Below are positions 42,361 through 53,063 of a stretch of DNA of 64,000 bases, piece after piece (position 1 is the stretch's first letter; the number at the start of each line of letters is the position of its first letter). Under the pieces are notes generated by a model. The model was given only the letters and a program-made list of their open reading frames with translations. It made no database searches and was not told the DNA's origin. Source of the DNA: Alphaproteobacteria bacterium (GTDB lineage: Bacteria > Pseudomonadota > Alphaproteobacteria > Rhodobacterales > Rhodobacteraceae); NCBI GenBank assembly GCA_029289325.1, contig JARFTV010000001.1, positions 123,727-187,726 of the forward strand, written 5' to 3'. Position numbers and translations under genes: made by a program.

Positions 42361-43386
42361 ATGCGTACCGCAATTCTCGCCGCCGTCGTGGCGGTGACTG
42401 GCTTCTCGTCGGCTGCGCTGGCGGAAGGCAAGAAGATCGGTGTTTCCTGGGCCCAGTTCCAGGAAGAGCGCTGGAAGATCGACGAGGCGGCAATCAAGGC
42501 GGCGATCGAAGCCGCCGGCAATGAATATGTCTCGGCAGACGCCCAGTCCTCGGCCGAAAAGCAGCTCTCGGACATTGACGCGCTGATCGCGCAGGGCGTG
42601 GACGCCCTCGTCATCAACGCCTGGGACAAGGACGCCATCGGGCCGGCCATCGAGAAGGCCGCCGCCGAGGGCATCCCGGTCGTCGGCTATGACCGCCTGA
42701 TCGAAGATGACCGCACCTTCTATCTGACCTTCGACAACGTTGGCGTCGGCCGCATCATCGCCGAGAACGTCTTTGCGCTGGTGCCCAAGGGGAACTACGC
42801 CATCATCAAGGGCGACCCGGGTGACCCGAACGTCGGCTTCCTGCGTCAGGGCATGGAAGAAGTCATCGGCGCCGCTGTCGCCTCGGGCGACATCGTGATC
42901 GTCGGAGAAGCGAACTCGGACGGCTGGAAGCCCGAGAACGCCCAGAAGAACATGGAACAGATCCTGACCGCCAACAACAACGCCGTTGACGCCGTTCTGA
43001 GCCAGAACGACGGCATGGCCGGTGGCGCTGCTGCGGCTCTCGCGGCTCAGGGCCTGAACGTTCCGCTGGGTGGCCAGGACGGCGACCTTGCCGCGATCAA
43101 CCGCGTTGCGCGCGGCACGCAGACCGTCTCGGTCTGGAAGGACGCCCGCCAGCTGGGCAAGGCCGCCGGCGAGATCGCCTCGGCCCTGGCCGAAGGCACC
43201 GCGCTGGACGCGATCCCCGGCGCGACCAAGTTCTCGGGCGGTGAGAAGGGCGTCGAAATGAACGCCATCCTGCTTGCTCCGACCCCGCTGACCAAGGACA
43301 ACCTGAACGTCGCGATCGAAGCCGGCCACATCACCAAGGAACAGGCCTGCGAAGGCGCCATGGCTGGCGTCGTCGGCTGCGAATAA
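42361..43386 (+). CDS. xylF: D-xylose ABC transporter substrate-binding protein (copy 2)
   Basis: A 341-residue XylF with signal peptide MRTAILAAVVAVTGFSSAALA. IGVSWAQFQEERWKIDEAAIKAAIEAAG, VVGYDRLIEDDRTFYLTFDNVGVGRIIAENV and LSQNDGMAGGAAAALAAQGLNVPLGGQDGDLAAINRVARGTQTVSVWKD are family hallmarks. It uses more GTT/GCT codons than its paralogue, consistent with high expression. AGGGAGGATACAT precedes the ATG. A terminator-like hairpin follows before xylH, which would keep the binding protein in excess of the permease. Confidence 0.95.
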   Translation: MRTAILAAVVAVTGFSSAALAEGKKIGVSWAQFQEERWKIDEAAIKAAIEAAGNEYVSADAQSSAEKQLSDIDALIAQGVDALVINAWDKDAIGPAIEKAAAEGIPVVGYDRLIEDDRTFYLTFDNVGVGRIIAENVFALVPKGNYAIIKGDPGDPNVGFLRQGMEEVIGAAVASGDIVIVGEANSDGWKPENAQKNMEQILTANNNAVDAVLSQNDGMAGGAAAALAAQGLNVPLGGQDGDLAAINRVARGTQTVSVWKDARQLGKAAGEIASALAEGTALDAIPGATKFSGGEKGVEMNAILLAPTPLTKDNLNVAIEAGHITKEQACEGAMAGVVGCE

Positions 43387-43397
43387 GCCTGACCAGG

Positions 43398-43427
43398 GGC
43401 GCCGGTCCGGGAAGGACCGGCGCCTTT
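43398..43427 (+). terminator. Attenuating terminator between xylF and xylH
   Basis: Eleven perfect pairs GGCGCCGGTCC (43398-43408) with GGACCGGCGCC (43414-43424), loop GGGAA, followed by TTTCT. The short T run suggests partial read-through into xylH. Confidence 0.75.
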
Positions 43428-43536
43428 CTCCAAGATACCGGCCCAGAGGACTTGGGCCCGATCGTCCTTCAACGGCCGTGCCTGACACCTCGCAGTCCGA
43501 GGCGCCGCGGTCGCCCCTCAGTCACATGGACGGGAC

Positions 43537-44928
43537 ATGACCGATACCACACATCAACCCCAGGCGGCGGGGAAGGAAGGCGGCCCTATTGGCCGCTTCA
43601 TGCGCGCCACCGAGCTTGACCCCCGCCTGATTGGCATGGTCGGGGCGCTGCTCTTGATCTGGATCGCCTTCGAGGCCTATTCCACCTTCGTGCTCGGCCG
43701 CCCCTCGATGCTGCTGGGCGCCTCGCAGGCCGAGGCCAACGGCTTCCTCACCCCGCGCAACCTGTGGAACCTGTCGGTCCAGACCGCCTATATCGGCATC
43801 ATGGCGACCGGGATGGTGCTGGTCATCATCACCCGCAACATCGACCTGTCCGTCGGCTCGATCATGGGCATGGTGGGCATGTACATGGGCCTTCTTCAGG
43901 TCGAGTATCTGACCCCCGCCCTTGGCCTTGGCCATCCGTCGATCTGGATCATCACCGTCCTGTTCGGCATCGCGATGGGTGCGCTGATCGGGGCCTTCCA
44001 GGGCGTCCTGATCGCCTTCCTCGGCATCCCGGCCTTCATCGTCACGCTGGGCGGCCTGCTTGTCTGGCGCGGCGCGGCCTTCCTGGTCGCAGGCGGCAAG
44101 ACCATCGCGCCGCTGGACGACCGTTTCGCGCTGATCGGTGGCGGCTCGTTCGGGGCACTCGGCCGGACCGGAAGCTGGATCTTCGGACTGATCGCCTGCG
44201 TCTTCGTGGTCTGGGCCTTCGTTAACGCTCGCAAGTCGCGGCGTCACCACGGTTTCCATCTGCGCCCGGTCTGGGCCGAAACCTTCGTGATAGGCCTTGT
44301 CTGTGCCGTCATCCTGGGCGCGACCGCCTTGGTGAACTCCTACATCTGGCCGCCCGGCAACATCCAGAAATACTATGCCGCGCTGGGTCAGGAAATTCCG
44401 GCCTGTGCGGAACGGGGCGGCAATATCTACAGCGATGTCTGCGCCAGCTTCGGCCATGGCTTCGCCTATCCCGTGCTCATCATGATCGTCGTGGCAATCG
44501 CCATGACGATCATGATGACGCAAACCCGCTTTGGCCGCTATGTCTTTGCCATCGGTGGCAACCCCGAGGCGGCGGCCCTCTCGGGCATCAACACCCGCGC
44601 AATGACGGTCAAGATCTTCACCCTGATGGGCGGCCTTGCCGGCATCGCGGCCGTGATCGGCGCGGCGCGGCAGAACTCGGCCACCAACGCCATGGGCAAC
44701 CTTGACGAGCTTTACGTCATCGCCGCGGCGGTGGTGGGCGGCACATCGCTGGCGGGCGGTGTGGGCACGATCTACGGCGCGATCATCGGCGCGCTGATCC
44801 TGACCAGCCTGCAGACCGGCATGGTGCTGATCGGCTTCGGCGACGGCTCCTACCAGCGGATCGTGATCGGCGTGGCGCTCGTCCTCGCTGTCTTCCTCGA
44901 CATCCTCTACCGCAAGCGCATCAAGTAA
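43537..44928 (+). CDS. xylH: D-xylose ABC transporter permease
   Basis: A 463-residue inner-membrane permease of the branched ribose/xylose type: MVLVIITRNIDLSVGSIMGMVGM, GALIGAFQGVLIAFLGIPAFIVTLGGLLVWRGAAFLVAGGKTIAP and the ABC-contact stretch FAIGGNPEAAALSGINTRAM. About ten to twelve membrane helices, with an internal hydrophilic insert after residue 220. It follows the xylF attenuator and precedes the ATPase gene by 12 bases. Confidence 0.95.
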   Translation: MTDTTHQPQAAGKEGGPIGRFMRATELDPRLIGMVGALLLIWIAFEAYSTFVLGRPSMLLGASQAEANGFLTPRNLWNLSVQTAYIGIMATGMVLVIITRNIDLSVGSIMGMVGMYMGLLQVEYLTPALGLGHPSIWIITVLFGIAMGALIGAFQGVLIAFLGIPAFIVTLGGLLVWRGAAFLVAGGKTIAPLDDRFALIGGGSFGALGRTGSWIFGLIACVFVVWAFVNARKSRRHHGFHLRPVWAETFVIGLVCAVILGATALVNSYIWPPGNIQKYYAALGQEIPACAERGGNIYSDVCASFGHGFAYPVLIMIVVAIAMTIMMTQTRFGRYVFAIGGNPEAAALSGINTRAMTVKIFTLMGGLAGIAAVIGAARQNSATNAMGNLDELYVIAAAVVGGTSLAGGVGTIYGAIIGALILTSLQTGMVLIGFGDGSYQRIVIGVALVLAVFLDILYRKRIK

Positions 44929-44940
44929 GGGGACGGAACC

Positions 44941-45705
44941 ATGAGCACTTCCAATCGCGGCACGCCCCTGGTCGAGATGCGCGACATCTCGATCGCCTTC
45001 GGGGGGATCAAGGCGGTCGATCATGTCACCATCGACCTTTACCCTGGTGAGGTCGTCGGGCTTCTGGGCCACAACGGCGCGGGGAAATCGACGCTGATCA
45101 AATGCCTCTCGGGTGCCTATCAGGCCGACAGCGGCGACATCTTCATCAACGGGGAAAAGGCGGAAATCCGGAACCCCCGCGACGCCCGCGGCTACAACAT
45201 CGAGACGATCTATCAGACCCTCGCGCTGGCAGATAATCTCGACGCAGCCTCGAACCTGTTTCTTGGGCGTGAGATCGTGAACTCCCTCGGCTTCGTCGAC
45301 GAAACGCGGATGGAGGCCGAGACGCGCAAGATCATGGGCCGGTTGAACCCGAACTTCCGCAAGTTCAACGTGCCTGTCAGCGCGCTTTCAGGCGGCCAGC
45401 GCCAGTCGGTCGCCATCGCCCGCGCGGTCTATTTCAACGCCAAGATCCTGATCATGGACGAACCGACCGCCGCCCTTGGTCCGCACGAAACCCAGATGGT
45501 GGCCGAACTGATCCAGGAGCTGAAGGCCCAGGGTCTTGGCATCTTCCTGATCGAACACGACATCCACAACGTGATGAAGCTCTGCGACCGGGCTTCCGTG
45601 ATGAAGAACGGCCAACTGGTCGGCACGGTCAACGTCAACGAGGTGACGGATGAAGACATCCTGGGCATGATCATCCTGGGCAAAAAGCCCGCGATGGCGG
45701 CGTAA
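44941..45705 (+). CDS. xylG: Sugar ABC transporter ATP-binding protein (single domain)
   Basis: A 254-residue ATPase with Walker [10 protein letters not shown], signature [15 protein letters not shown], Walker [12 protein letters not shown] and switch region LIEHDIHNV. It has only one nucleotide-binding domain; the E. coli XylG carries two in tandem. The short form is common in alphaproteobacterial xylose operons and must act as a homodimer. GGGGACGG precedes the ATG, and xylB follows within two bases. Confidence 0.93.
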   Translation: MSTSNRGTPLVEMRDISIAFGGIKAVDHVTIDLYPGEVVGLLGHNGAGKSTLIKCLSGAYQADSGDIFINGEKAEIRNPRDARGYNIETIYQTLALADNLDAASNLFLGREIVNSLGFVDETRMEAETRKIMGRLNPNFRKFNVPVSALSGGQRQSVAIARAVYFNAKILIMDEPTAALGPHETQMVAELIQELKAQGLGIFLIEHDIHNVMKLCDRASVMKNGQLVGTVNVNEVTDEDILGMIILGKKPAMAA

Positions 45706-45706
45706 G

Positions 45707-47143
45707 ATGTTCATCGGACTGGACCTTGGCACTTCCGGCCTCAAGGGTGTGCTGATCGGTCAGGACCAGAAGGTCCTGGCCGAGGCGACGGCGCCACTGA
45801 CCGTCTCCCGCCCGCATGAGGGGTGGAGCGAGCAGGCCCCCTCCGACTGGATCAGCGCGGCCGAGGCAGTGCTGGATCAGCTGGCGCAAAAGGGTCTGGG
45901 CCAGGTCCAGGGCATCGGGCTTTCCGGCCACATGCATGGCGCGACCCTGCTGGATGCGGCGGATGAGGTGCTGCGCCCCTGCATCCTGTGGAATGACACC
46001 CGTTCTCATGCCGAAGCGGCGGAGCTGGACGCCGATCCCCGTTTCCGCAAACTGACCGGCAACATCGTCTTTCCGGGTTTCACCGCGCCCAAGCTGGTCT
46101 GGGTCAGGAAGCACGAACCGGCGATCTGGGATCGGGTCGCCAAGGTCCTGCTGCCGAAGGACTATCTGCGCCTCTGGCTGACGGGTGAGCATGTCGGCGA
46201 AATGTCCGATGCGGCCGGGACCTCCTGGCTGGACACCGGCAAGCGGGACTGGTCCGACCAGCTTCTGGCCGAAACCGGCCTGTCCCGCGCCCAGATGCCC
46301 AAGCTGGTCGAGGGCTCGCAAGTGTCGGGACGGCTGCGTGAGGAACTGGCCAGCCGCTGGGGCCTGCCGAAAGGCGTGGTCGTCGCGGGCGGGGGCGGGG
46401 ACAACGCGGCCTCGGGCGTCGGCGTCGGCGTGGTGCGCGCGGGCGAGGCTTTCGTCTCGCTGGGCACCAGCGGAGTGCTGTTTGCCGCGAACGATGGCTA
46501 TCAGCCCGACCCGGCGACGGCGGTACATACCTTCTGCCATGCGCTGCCCGACACCTGGCACCAGATGGGCGTCATCCTCGCCGCGACCGATGCCTTGAAC
46601 TGGTATGCCCGGCTCGTCGGTACCGACGCCGCTCAGCTGACCGGCGAACTGGGCACCCTGCAAGCTCCCGGCAAGACCCTGTTCCTGCCCTATCTCGGCG
46701 GTGAGCGGACCCCCCTGAACTCCGCCACCGTGCGAGGAGCCTTCACCGGGCTGGAGCATGCCACCGACCGTCAGGCCGCCACCCGCGCGGTGCTGGAAGG
46801 CGTGACCTATGCCATCCGCGACAGCCGCGACGCTCTGGCCGCCACGGGCACGAAGCTGGAGCATCTTCTCGCCGTCGGCGGGGGCTCGCGCTCGGACTAC
46901 TGGCTGAAACTGATTGCCACGGCGCTGGACTGTCCGGTGCAACTGCCGGTCGCGGGCGACTTCGGCGGTGCCTTCGGGGCCGCGCGCCTTGCACTCATGG
47001 CCGCGACCGGCGCTGGGGCCGAGATTGCATCCCTGCCCCCGATCGCCCGCAGCATCGACCCCGATCCTTCCCTCAAGGACGCCTTTGACGCGGGCCACGC
47101 CCGGTTCCGCGCCGCCCAATCTGCCATCAAGGACCTGAAATGA
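45707..47143 (+). CDS. xylB: Xylulokinase
   Basis: A 478-residue FGGY-family kinase phosphorylating D-xylulose to D-xylulose 5-phosphate. The ATP-binding motif is [15 protein letters not shown], the substrate region [32 protein letters not shown], and the second phosphate motif [22 protein letters not shown] signature-like [20 protein letters not shown] follows. It overlaps xylA by four bases, so both are translated together. Confidence 0.97.
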   Translation: MFIGLDLGTSGLKGVLIGQDQKVLAEATAPLTVSRPHEGWSEQAPSDWISAAEAVLDQLAQKGLGQVQGIGLSGHMHGATLLDAADEVLRPCILWNDTRSHAEAAELDADPRFRKLTGNIVFPGFTAPKLVWVRKHEPAIWDRVAKVLLPKDYLRLWLTGEHVGEMSDAAGTSWLDTGKRDWSDQLLAETGLSRAQMPKLVEGSQVSGRLREELASRWGLPKGVVVAGGGGDNAASGVGVGVVRAGEAFVSLGTSGVLFAANDGYQPDPATAVHTFCHALPDTWHQMGVILAATDALNWYARLVGTDAAQLTGELGTLQAPGKTLFLPYLGGERTPLNSATVRGAFTGLEHATDRQAATRAVLEGVTYAIRDSRDALAATGTKLEHLLAVGGGSRSDYWLKLIATALDCPVQLPVAGDFGGAFGAARLALMAATGAGAEIASLPPIARSIDPDPSLKDAFDAGHARFRAAQSAIKDLK

Positions 47144-48441
47144 CCGACTTCTTCAAAGGCATCCCACACGTCAAATTCGAGGGCGCAAGTTCCACCAACG
47201 AATTCGCCTTCCGTCACTACAACCCCGACGAGATCGTCATGGGCAAGCGGATGGAGGATCACCTCCGCTTTGCCGTGGCCTACTGGCACAGCTTCGCCTG
47301 GCCCGGCGGCGACCCGTTCGGCGGCCAGACCTTCGACCGCCCCTGGTTCGGGGATGACATGGCGCTGGCCCGGCTCAAGGCCGACGTTGCCTTCGAGATG
47401 TTCGACATCCTTGGCGTGCCCTTCTACTGCTTCCACGACGCCGACATGCGCCCCGAAGGCGCCAACTTCGCGGAATCCCTGAAGAACCTGAACGAGATCG
47501 CGGATTACATCGGCGAGAAGCAGCAGGGCCACAAGGCCAAGCTCCTCTGGGGCACCGCCAACATGTTCAGCCACCGCCGCTGGATGTCTGGCGCGGCGAC
47601 GAACCCCGACCCGGACGTCTATGCCTATGCCGCCGCCACCGTGAAGGCCAACATGGACGTCACGCACCGGCTGGGCGGGCAGAACTATGTCCTCTGGGGC
47701 GGGCGCGAAGGGTATGAGACGCTTCTGAACACCGACCTCAAGACCGAACGCGACCACGCCGGGCGCTTCCTGCAGCAAGTGGTCGAATACAAGCACAAGA
47801 TCGGCTTCAAGGGCACGATCCTGATCGAGCCCAAGCCGCAGGAACCCTCGAAGCACCAGTATGATTACGACGTCGCGACGGTCTATGGCTTCCTCAAGGA
47901 CTTCGGCCTTGAGGGTGAGGTCAAGACCAACATCGAACAGGGCCACGCCATCCTTGCCGGCCACAGCTTCGAACACGAGATCGCCCTCGCCGCCGCGCTG
48001 GGGATCTTCGGCTCGATCGACATGAACCGGAACGACTATCAATCCGGCTGGGACACGGACCAGTTCCCGAACAACCACGTTGAAAAGGCGCTGGCCTTCT
48101 ACGAGATCCTCAAGGCGGGCGGCTACACCACCGGCGGCACCAACTTCGACGCCAAGATCCGCCGTCAAAGCCTCGACCCCGAGGATCTGATCCTTGCCCA
48201 TGTTGGCGGCATGGACACCTGCGCCCGCGCGCTGAAATGCGCCGCGGCCCTGCTGGAGTCCGGCGAGATGGAGGCCGCGAAGGCCGAGCGTTACGTCGGC
48301 TGGAACGACCCCAAGGCGCAGGCGATGCTGAAAGGCTCGTTGGAAGAGGCCGCCGCCCGCGTCACGGCCGAGAAGATCGAGCCGGAACCCCGGTCGGGCC
48401 GGCAAGAGCGGCTGGAAAACCTCTGGAACCGCTACGTCTAG
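47140..48441 (+). CDS. xylA: Xylose isomerase
   Basis: A 433-residue class II xylose isomerase converting D-xylose to D-xylulose. Active-site stretches: [14 protein letters not shown] with the catalytic His, [41 protein letters not shown] and [18 protein letters not shown] with metal ligands. Length normal. Last gene of the xylose module; a strong hairpin follows. Confidence 0.98.
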   Translation: MTDFFKGIPHVKFEGASSTNEFAFRHYNPDEIVMGKRMEDHLRFAVAYWHSFAWPGGDPFGGQTFDRPWFGDDMALARLKADVAFEMFDILGVPFYCFHDADMRPEGANFAESLKNLNEIADYIGEKQQGHKAKLLWGTANMFSHRRWMSGAATNPDPDVYAYAAATVKANMDVTHRLGGQNYVLWGGREGYETLLNTDLKTERDHAGRFLQQVVEYKHKIGFKGTILIEPKPQEPSKHQYDYDVATVYGFLKDFGLEGEVKTNIEQGHAILAGHSFEHEIALAAALGIFGSIDMNRNDYQSGWDTDQFPNNHVEKALAFYEILKAGGYTTGGTNFDAKIRRQSLDPEDLILAHVGGMDTCARALKCAAALLESGEMEAAKAERYVGWNDPKAQAMLKGSLEEAAARVTAEKIEPEPRSGRQERLENLWNRYV

Positions 48442-48449
48442 GATCCGAA

Positions 48450-48471
48450 GGCCCCGCCCAAGGGCGGGGCC
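48450..48471. terminator. Hairpin terminator between xylA and the BrkB-like gene
   Basis: Ten perfect pairs GGCCCCGCCC (48450-48459) with GGGCGGGGCC (48462-48471) around AA. T-poor on the plus side but placed exactly between convergent genes, so probably used in both directions. Confidence 0.65.
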
Positions 48472-49356
48472 CTATCGCCTTTCGACCCAGCGCAGCCGGC
48501 CATCCGTGTCGATCACCGGCCAGCGCCCGCGCAGCCTCGCGTCCAGCTCGGCATTGATCGCCCCGCCCAGCAGGATCGACCAGACGCTCAGATACAGCCA
48601 CATCATCAGGATGATGACCGCCCCGATCGAGCCATAGATCGCATTGTAGCTGTTGAAATTCGCCAGATAGATCGAGAACAGCAGCGATACCCCCGCCCAG
48701 ACCAACGTGGCCACCAGCACTCCGATGCTGATCCAGGGCGAGCGGAACCCCCCCTCGACGTTCGGCCCGAAGCGATACAGGATCGACAGGCAGGTCAAGA
48801 CCAGAAGGAACATCGCCACCCAGGGCAGGATCCCGGTCAACCAGGCGCCGAAGGTGCCCAGCTGGACCAGGCTCAGCAGGATCGGAACCACGACCACCGT
48901 GATCAGCGCCACGAACAAGGCCCCGATCAGCGCGCCGGTCAGCAGGAAATCCACCGCCCAGCCCCAAAGCCAGCCCCGCGGGTTGGAACGGTGCACCACA
49001 GCCAGCCCTTGGACCAGTGCCGAGACTCCGGCCCGCGCCGAATACAGCGCGATCATCAGCGACAGGACCGTCGTCCATTGCAGCCGACTGCGCGGGGTGT
49101 TGATCAGACCCATGACCTGGTCATGGATCAGCTGCCGCGCCTCGGGGGGAAGAAAGCGCTCTCCCACTTCCAGATAGCCCTCAATCACGCTGGGATCGGC
49201 GAACTGCCCCCACAGCGCGACGGCCGCGCCAATGCCGGGAAACACCGCGAACATGGCGTAGAAAGCCACCCCGGCGGCAATCAGCCCGAAATGGCCCGCC
49301 CCCACGCGACCCCAGACGGCACAAAGGAAATCCCAGATCCGCAGCACATGCCTCAT
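48472..49356 (-). CDS. YihY/BrkB family membrane protein
   Basis: About 294 residues from [14 protein letters not shown]; ATGs four and twelve codons upstream are possible starts. Six membrane helices: [55 protein letters not shown], and the C-terminal [38 protein letters not shown], which is the family signature. Molecular role unknown despite old names as virulence factor or RNase BN. It converges on xylA. Confidence 0.92.
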   Translation of the reverse strand: MRHVLRIWDFLCAVWGRVGAGHFGLIAAGVAFYAMFAVFPGIGAAVALWGQFADPSVIEGYLEVGERFLPPEARQLIHDQVMGLINTPRSRLQWTTVLSLMIALYSARAGVSALVQGLAVVHRSNPRGWLWGWAVDFLLTGALIGALFVALITVVVVPILLSLVQLGTFGAWLTGILPWVAMFLLVLTCLSILYRFGPNVEGGFRSPWISIGVLVATLVWAGVSLLFSIYLANFNSYNAIYGSIGAVIILMMWLYLSVWSILLGGAINAELDARLRGRWPVIDTDGRLRWVERR

Positions 49357-49442
49357 GCCCGACAGCATCCCCCGCTTTGCCCCGTCCCGCAACTTGAAGC
49401 CGCCGCACGCGCGTGAAATGTTGCCGATAACAGGAGGATGCC

Positions 49443-50471
49443 ATGACCAGTTACACCCCGCGCGAGGACCGCTACGACCGCATGATCTACAACCGCTGCG
49501 GCAATTCCGGCCTGAAACTGCCGGCGATCAGCCTGGGCCTCTGGCACAACTTCGGCCACGACACACCGCACGCCACCAAGCAGGCGATCTGCCGCACCGC
49601 CTTTGATCACGGCATCACCCATTTCGATCTGGCGAACAACTACGGCCCCCCGCCCGGCAGCGCCGAAGAGGCCTTCGGTGAACTTCTGCGCACCGATTTC
49701 CGCGGGCTGAGGGATGAGCTGATCATCTCCTCCAAGGCGGGTTACCTGATGTGGAACGGGCCCTATGGCGAATGGGGCAGCCGGAAATACGTCATCGCCT
49801 CCTGCGACCAGTCGTTGAAGCGGATGGGCCTCGATTACGTCGACATCTTCTATTCTCACCGCTTCGACCCCGGCACCCCGCTGGAAGAGACGATGGGCGC
49901 GCTCGATCATATCGTCCGTTCGGGCCGGGCGCAGTATATCGGGATCTCGAGCTACAACTCCCAGCGCACGCGCGAGGCGGTGGCGATCCTGAAGGACCTT
50001 GGCACGCCCCTGCTGATCCACCAGCCCAGCTACAACATCCTGAACCGCTGGGTCGAAACCGACGGCCTTAAGGACACGCTGAAAGACCTTGGCGTCGGCT
50101 CCATCGCCTTCGTCCCGCTGGCGCAGGGGATCCTGACCAACAAGTACCTGAACGGCATCCCCGCGGGCAGCCGGGCCACGCAGGGCAAGTCTCTGGATCC
50201 TGCGGTGGTGGAAAAGGCGCTGGCCTCGGTCCGCACGCTCAACGACATGGCCGCAGCGCGCGGCCAGACGCTGGCCCAGATGGCGCTGGCCTGGGTCCTG
50301 CGCAGTGGCGGGATCACCAGCGCGCTGATCGGTGCCAGCCGGCCCGAGCAGGTAAGCGACTGCTGCGGCGCGATCCAGAACCTCGATTTCACCGCCGAGG
50401 AACTGGCCCGGATCGACGCGATTTCCGAGGAGAAGGCGCTCAACCTTTGGGCAAGGTCCTCGGACGGCTAG
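49443..50471 (+). CDS. Aldo/keto reductase (YghZ-like)
   Basis: A 342-residue NADPH-dependent aldo/keto reductase close to E. coli YghZ (L-glyceraldehyde 3-phosphate reductase): YDRMIYNRCGNSGLKLPAISLGLWHNFG, FDHGITHFDLANNYGPPPGSAEEAFGELL with catalytic Asp/Tyr, SKAGYLMWNGPYGEWGSRKY with Lys, and FYSHRFDPGTPLEETMGALD with His. It may detoxify methylglyoxal or other aldehydes. AGGAGGATGCC precedes the ATG. Divergent from the BrkB-like gene. Confidence 0.95.
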   Translation: MTSYTPREDRYDRMIYNRCGNSGLKLPAISLGLWHNFGHDTPHATKQAICRTAFDHGITHFDLANNYGPPPGSAEEAFGELLRTDFRGLRDELIISSKAGYLMWNGPYGEWGSRKYVIASCDQSLKRMGLDYVDIFYSHRFDPGTPLEETMGALDHIVRSGRAQYIGISSYNSQRTREAVAILKDLGTPLLIHQPSYNILNRWVETDGLKDTLKDLGVGSIAFVPLAQGILTNKYLNGIPAGSRATQGKSLDPAVVEKALASVRTLNDMAAARGQTLAQMALAWVLRSGGITSALIGASRPEQVSDCCGAIQNLDFTAEELARIDAISEEKALNLWARSSDG

Positions 50472-50472
50472 G

Positions 50473-52092
50473 TTAAAGCGTCGCGATCTCGTGGCCGAAG
50501 CGGTCGACCAGCCCGCTGTTGCGCAAGGCGACGGCGGGATAGCTTGGTTCATGCAGGATCCGCTCCAGACTGAACTCCGGCTCGGCCCGGAGCAGGCCGC
50601 GATAGACCCGCGCGGCCTTTTCCCGCTTTCCCTCCGCCAGATACAGGAACAGAAGGTGCCGCATCGCCGAGCGGAACCCCGGCGCACGGGAATGGGCAGC
50701 TTCGTAATGTGCGATGGCGGTGCGATAATCCCCGCCGCGCAAGGCGACCAGACCCGCCAAGGCTTCCCACCAATGGACATGGGCGGTGCGCGCGGCAATC
50801 TCGGCCCCACGCCGCGCCACCTCCAGCGCCTCGCCATGCTCACCCACCCGGCTGAGGGCCGCAGCCTGAGCCAGATGGCAATGCGCATTGTAGGGTGACA
50901 GCGCAAGCGCATCCCGGGCCAGGATCACCCCCGTCTCCGGGTTCTCGTCAATCATCAACCGCGCCAGTCCGACCAGCGACAGGACCAGCGGATTGCCCTT
51001 TGACCGCTCCAGCGCCTTGCGGGAAAGTTCGTCGATCTCCGCGTTCAGACGGGCGTGGTCCGTGTCGGTCTGCTCCACGCGCATGATCTGCCGCACCAGC
51101 ACGCGGAAGGCATGGATCCGGGCCGAGTCGGCAATCTCTGCCGCCTCGACCAGAAGCTGGTCCGCTATGCGCAGCCGTTCGCCGTCATAGGTGAACATCT
51201 CGCGCAGCGCGCTTGCGATCAGCGCATTGGCCCGGCACGGCCGGTCCAGACATTCCGACAATCGCGGGAAATGCGCCAAGGCCGCATTGACCGCCTGGAA
51301 CACCAGCGGCGGCAGGTCCCCCGTTTCCAGAAACTCGGCCTGAGCCAGAGGCATGGCAACGCTCTGGCTCCAGAAGATGTGCCCGGTGGCCTTGGCGCTC
51401 AGGCTCAGCAGCAGGTGCACCCGGTCCCGGATCTCGGCTCCTTCGACATGCAGCGCGATGCCCTCACGCGGAAGCCCGGCCGGGATCGGCGCCCCGCCGG
51501 AACCATAGACGTTGATATGCGCGAACTCGGTCAGAAGCCGCCCGATGGCATCCGCCAGCGCCTGACCGGCAAATTGGACAGCCCCCGGAGGCAGCGCGCC
51601 CAGCCGGATCACGAACGGCAGCCGCGCCACATGCGCCACCGGCATTCGGACGGACTCGGGGCGGCTGATACCCAGCTGGCTTTCCACCCGCGCCCGTTCC
51701 TCGCGCAGCCAGTCCACGAAGGCCTGATCCGTGATGTCGATCCCTTCCAGGAACTCCCGCCCCGATTGCAGCGCCCGTCCCGCCGCCTTGCGGTCCTGTT
51801 CCAGATCTGTCGTGACCCCGGTCAGCCGGACCGTGCCACGGTCGGTCTCCAGCCGATGGGCCTCATCCCCCAGGGCCTTGCGAATTTCCATCAAGCACTG
51901 CCGCAGGCTGCCCGAAGCCTGCTCGGGCCCCCGGTCGGACCAAAGGCGCGACTCCAGCCAGCGCCGGGCACGCCGGCGGTCGGGCGTCTGACACAGCATG
52001 GCAAGGATCGCACGGGCCTTTGCACCACGTGGCGTACACACGCCGCCGCTGTCATCACGCACTTCAAATACGCCCACAAGGCGAATGAACAT
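50473..52092 (-). CDS. Winged-helix (SARP/CadC-like) regulator with TPR-type C-terminal part
   Basis: A 539-residue protein. Residues 1-100 resemble the OmpR/SARP DNA-binding domain of large transcriptional activators (MFIRLVGVFEVRDDSGGVCTPRGAKARAILAMLCQTPDRRRARRWLESRLWSDRGPEQASGSLRQCLMEIRKALG). A middle domain (about 150-270) resembles the adenylate-cyclase-associated segment of such regulators, and 380-520 is made of TPR-like helices. No membrane helix. Target genes unknown. It converges on the aldo/keto reductase gene with one base between stops. Confidence 0.85.
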   Translation of the reverse strand: MFIRLVGVFEVRDDSGGVCTPRGAKARAILAMLCQTPDRRRARRWLESRLWSDRGPEQASGSLRQCLMEIRKALGDEAHRLETDRGTVRLTGVTTDLEQDRKAAGRALQSGREFLEGIDITDQAFVDWLREERARVESQLGISRPESVRMPVAHVARLPFVIRLGALPPGAVQFAGQALADAIGRLLTEFAHINVYGSGGAPIPAGLPREGIALHVEGAEIRDRVHLLLSLSAKATGHIFWSQSVAMPLAQAEFLETGDLPPLVFQAVNAALAHFPRLSECLDRPCRANALIASALREMFTYDGERLRIADQLLVEAAEIADSARIHAFRVLVRQIMRVEQTDTDHARLNAEIDELSRKALERSKGNPLVLSLVGLARLMIDENPETGVILARDALALSPYNAHCHLAQAAALSRVGEHGEALEVARRGAEIAARTAHVHWWEALAGLVALRGGDYRTAIAHYEAAHSRAPGFRSAMRHLLFLYLAEGKREKAARVYRGLLRAEPEFSLERILHEPSYPAVALRNSGLVDRFGHEIATL

Positions 52093-52254
52093 TCCACACC
52101 CCGAACAACTGCGCCAAGGCTAAGCGGTTGCTCAACTGGGTGCAATCCACCCTTGGTTCCCTGTTCATCCTGCGGGGTACAGAGTTGCCGATGGCAAAGG
52201 GAGGGCCGCAGCCAGGGCCAGAGACCGACCCGTTTCCGTCGTGCGCCTTCGGAT

Positions 52255-53004
52255 CTACGCCCGTTTGACCGAAGCGGTGACGTAATTGCAGCTCAGATCG
52301 CGCTCCGACAGGCACCAGCGCCAGGTGATCGGGTGGAAGACCATGCCCTTGCGGTCAACCGGCTCCAACCCAGCCTTGCGGATCATCTCGTAAAGCTCGT
52401 CGGGCGTGATGAACTTGTTCCAGTCATGCGTGCCCTTCGGCAGCCAGCGCATCACCCATTCCGCGCCCACGATCGCCATCACGAAGCTTTTCGGATTGCG
52501 GTTCAGGGTCGAGCAGACCATCAGACCGCCCGGCTTCAGAAGCTCCTGACAGGCGGTCAGATAGGCTTGGGGGTCGGCCACATGCTCGACCACCTCCATG
52601 TTCAGGACCACGTCGAACCGCTCGCCCGCCGCGGCCAGATCCTCGGCCGTGGTGTGGCGATAATCGATCGTCAGCCCCGATTGCTCGGCATGGACACGCG
52701 CCACCGGGATGTTCCGCGCGGCAGCATCCGCGCCCACCACATCGGCCCCCAGCCGCGCCATCGGCTCGGACAGCAGCCCCCCACCGCAGCCGATATCCAG
52801 AATACGCAAGCCCTTGAACGGATCCGGCCCGGCCAGATCCCGCCCGAACTCCGCCGCGATCTGGCTGGTGATGTAATCCAGCCGGCAGGGGTTCAGCATG
52901 TGCAGCGGCTTGAACTTGCCGTTTGGATCCCACCACTCGGCCGCCATCGCCTCGAACTTGGCCACTTCGCCCGGATCGACCGTCGTCACCGCCATTGCCT
53001 TCAT
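52255..53004 (-). CDS. ubiG: Ubiquinone biosynthesis O-methyltransferase
   Basis: A 249-residue SAM-dependent methyltransferase performing both O-methylations in ubiquinone synthesis. [29 protein letters not shown] is the UbiG hallmark, the SAM motif is [28 protein letters not shown], and [15 protein letters not shown] follows. The ATG at 53004 with GGAG upstream is chosen; an ATG three codons later is possible. It is divergent from the proline iminopeptidase gene. Confidence 0.96.
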   Translation of the reverse strand: MKAMAVTTVDPGEVAKFEAMAAEWWDPNGKFKPLHMLNPCRLDYITSQIAAEFGRDLAGPDPFKGLRILDIGCGGGLLSEPMARLGADVVGADAAARNIPVARVHAEQSGLTIDYRHTTAEDLAAAGERFDVVLNMEVVEHVADPQAYLTACQELLKPGGLMVCSTLNRNPKSFVMAIVGAEWVMRWLPKGTHDWNKFITPDELYEMIRKAGLEPVDRKGMVFHPITWRWCLSERDLSCNYVTASVKRA

Positions 53005-53063
53005 GCTCCGTCTTGCACCCGATTGTCCTTCGACAGCGGGCCACTCCGGCGCTATATAGGGCA

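Noticed and set aside
43522-45072. 516-codon frame opposite xylH and xylG
   Set aside because: Shadow of the permease and ATPase, rich in Asp/His/Arg, with no family resemblance.
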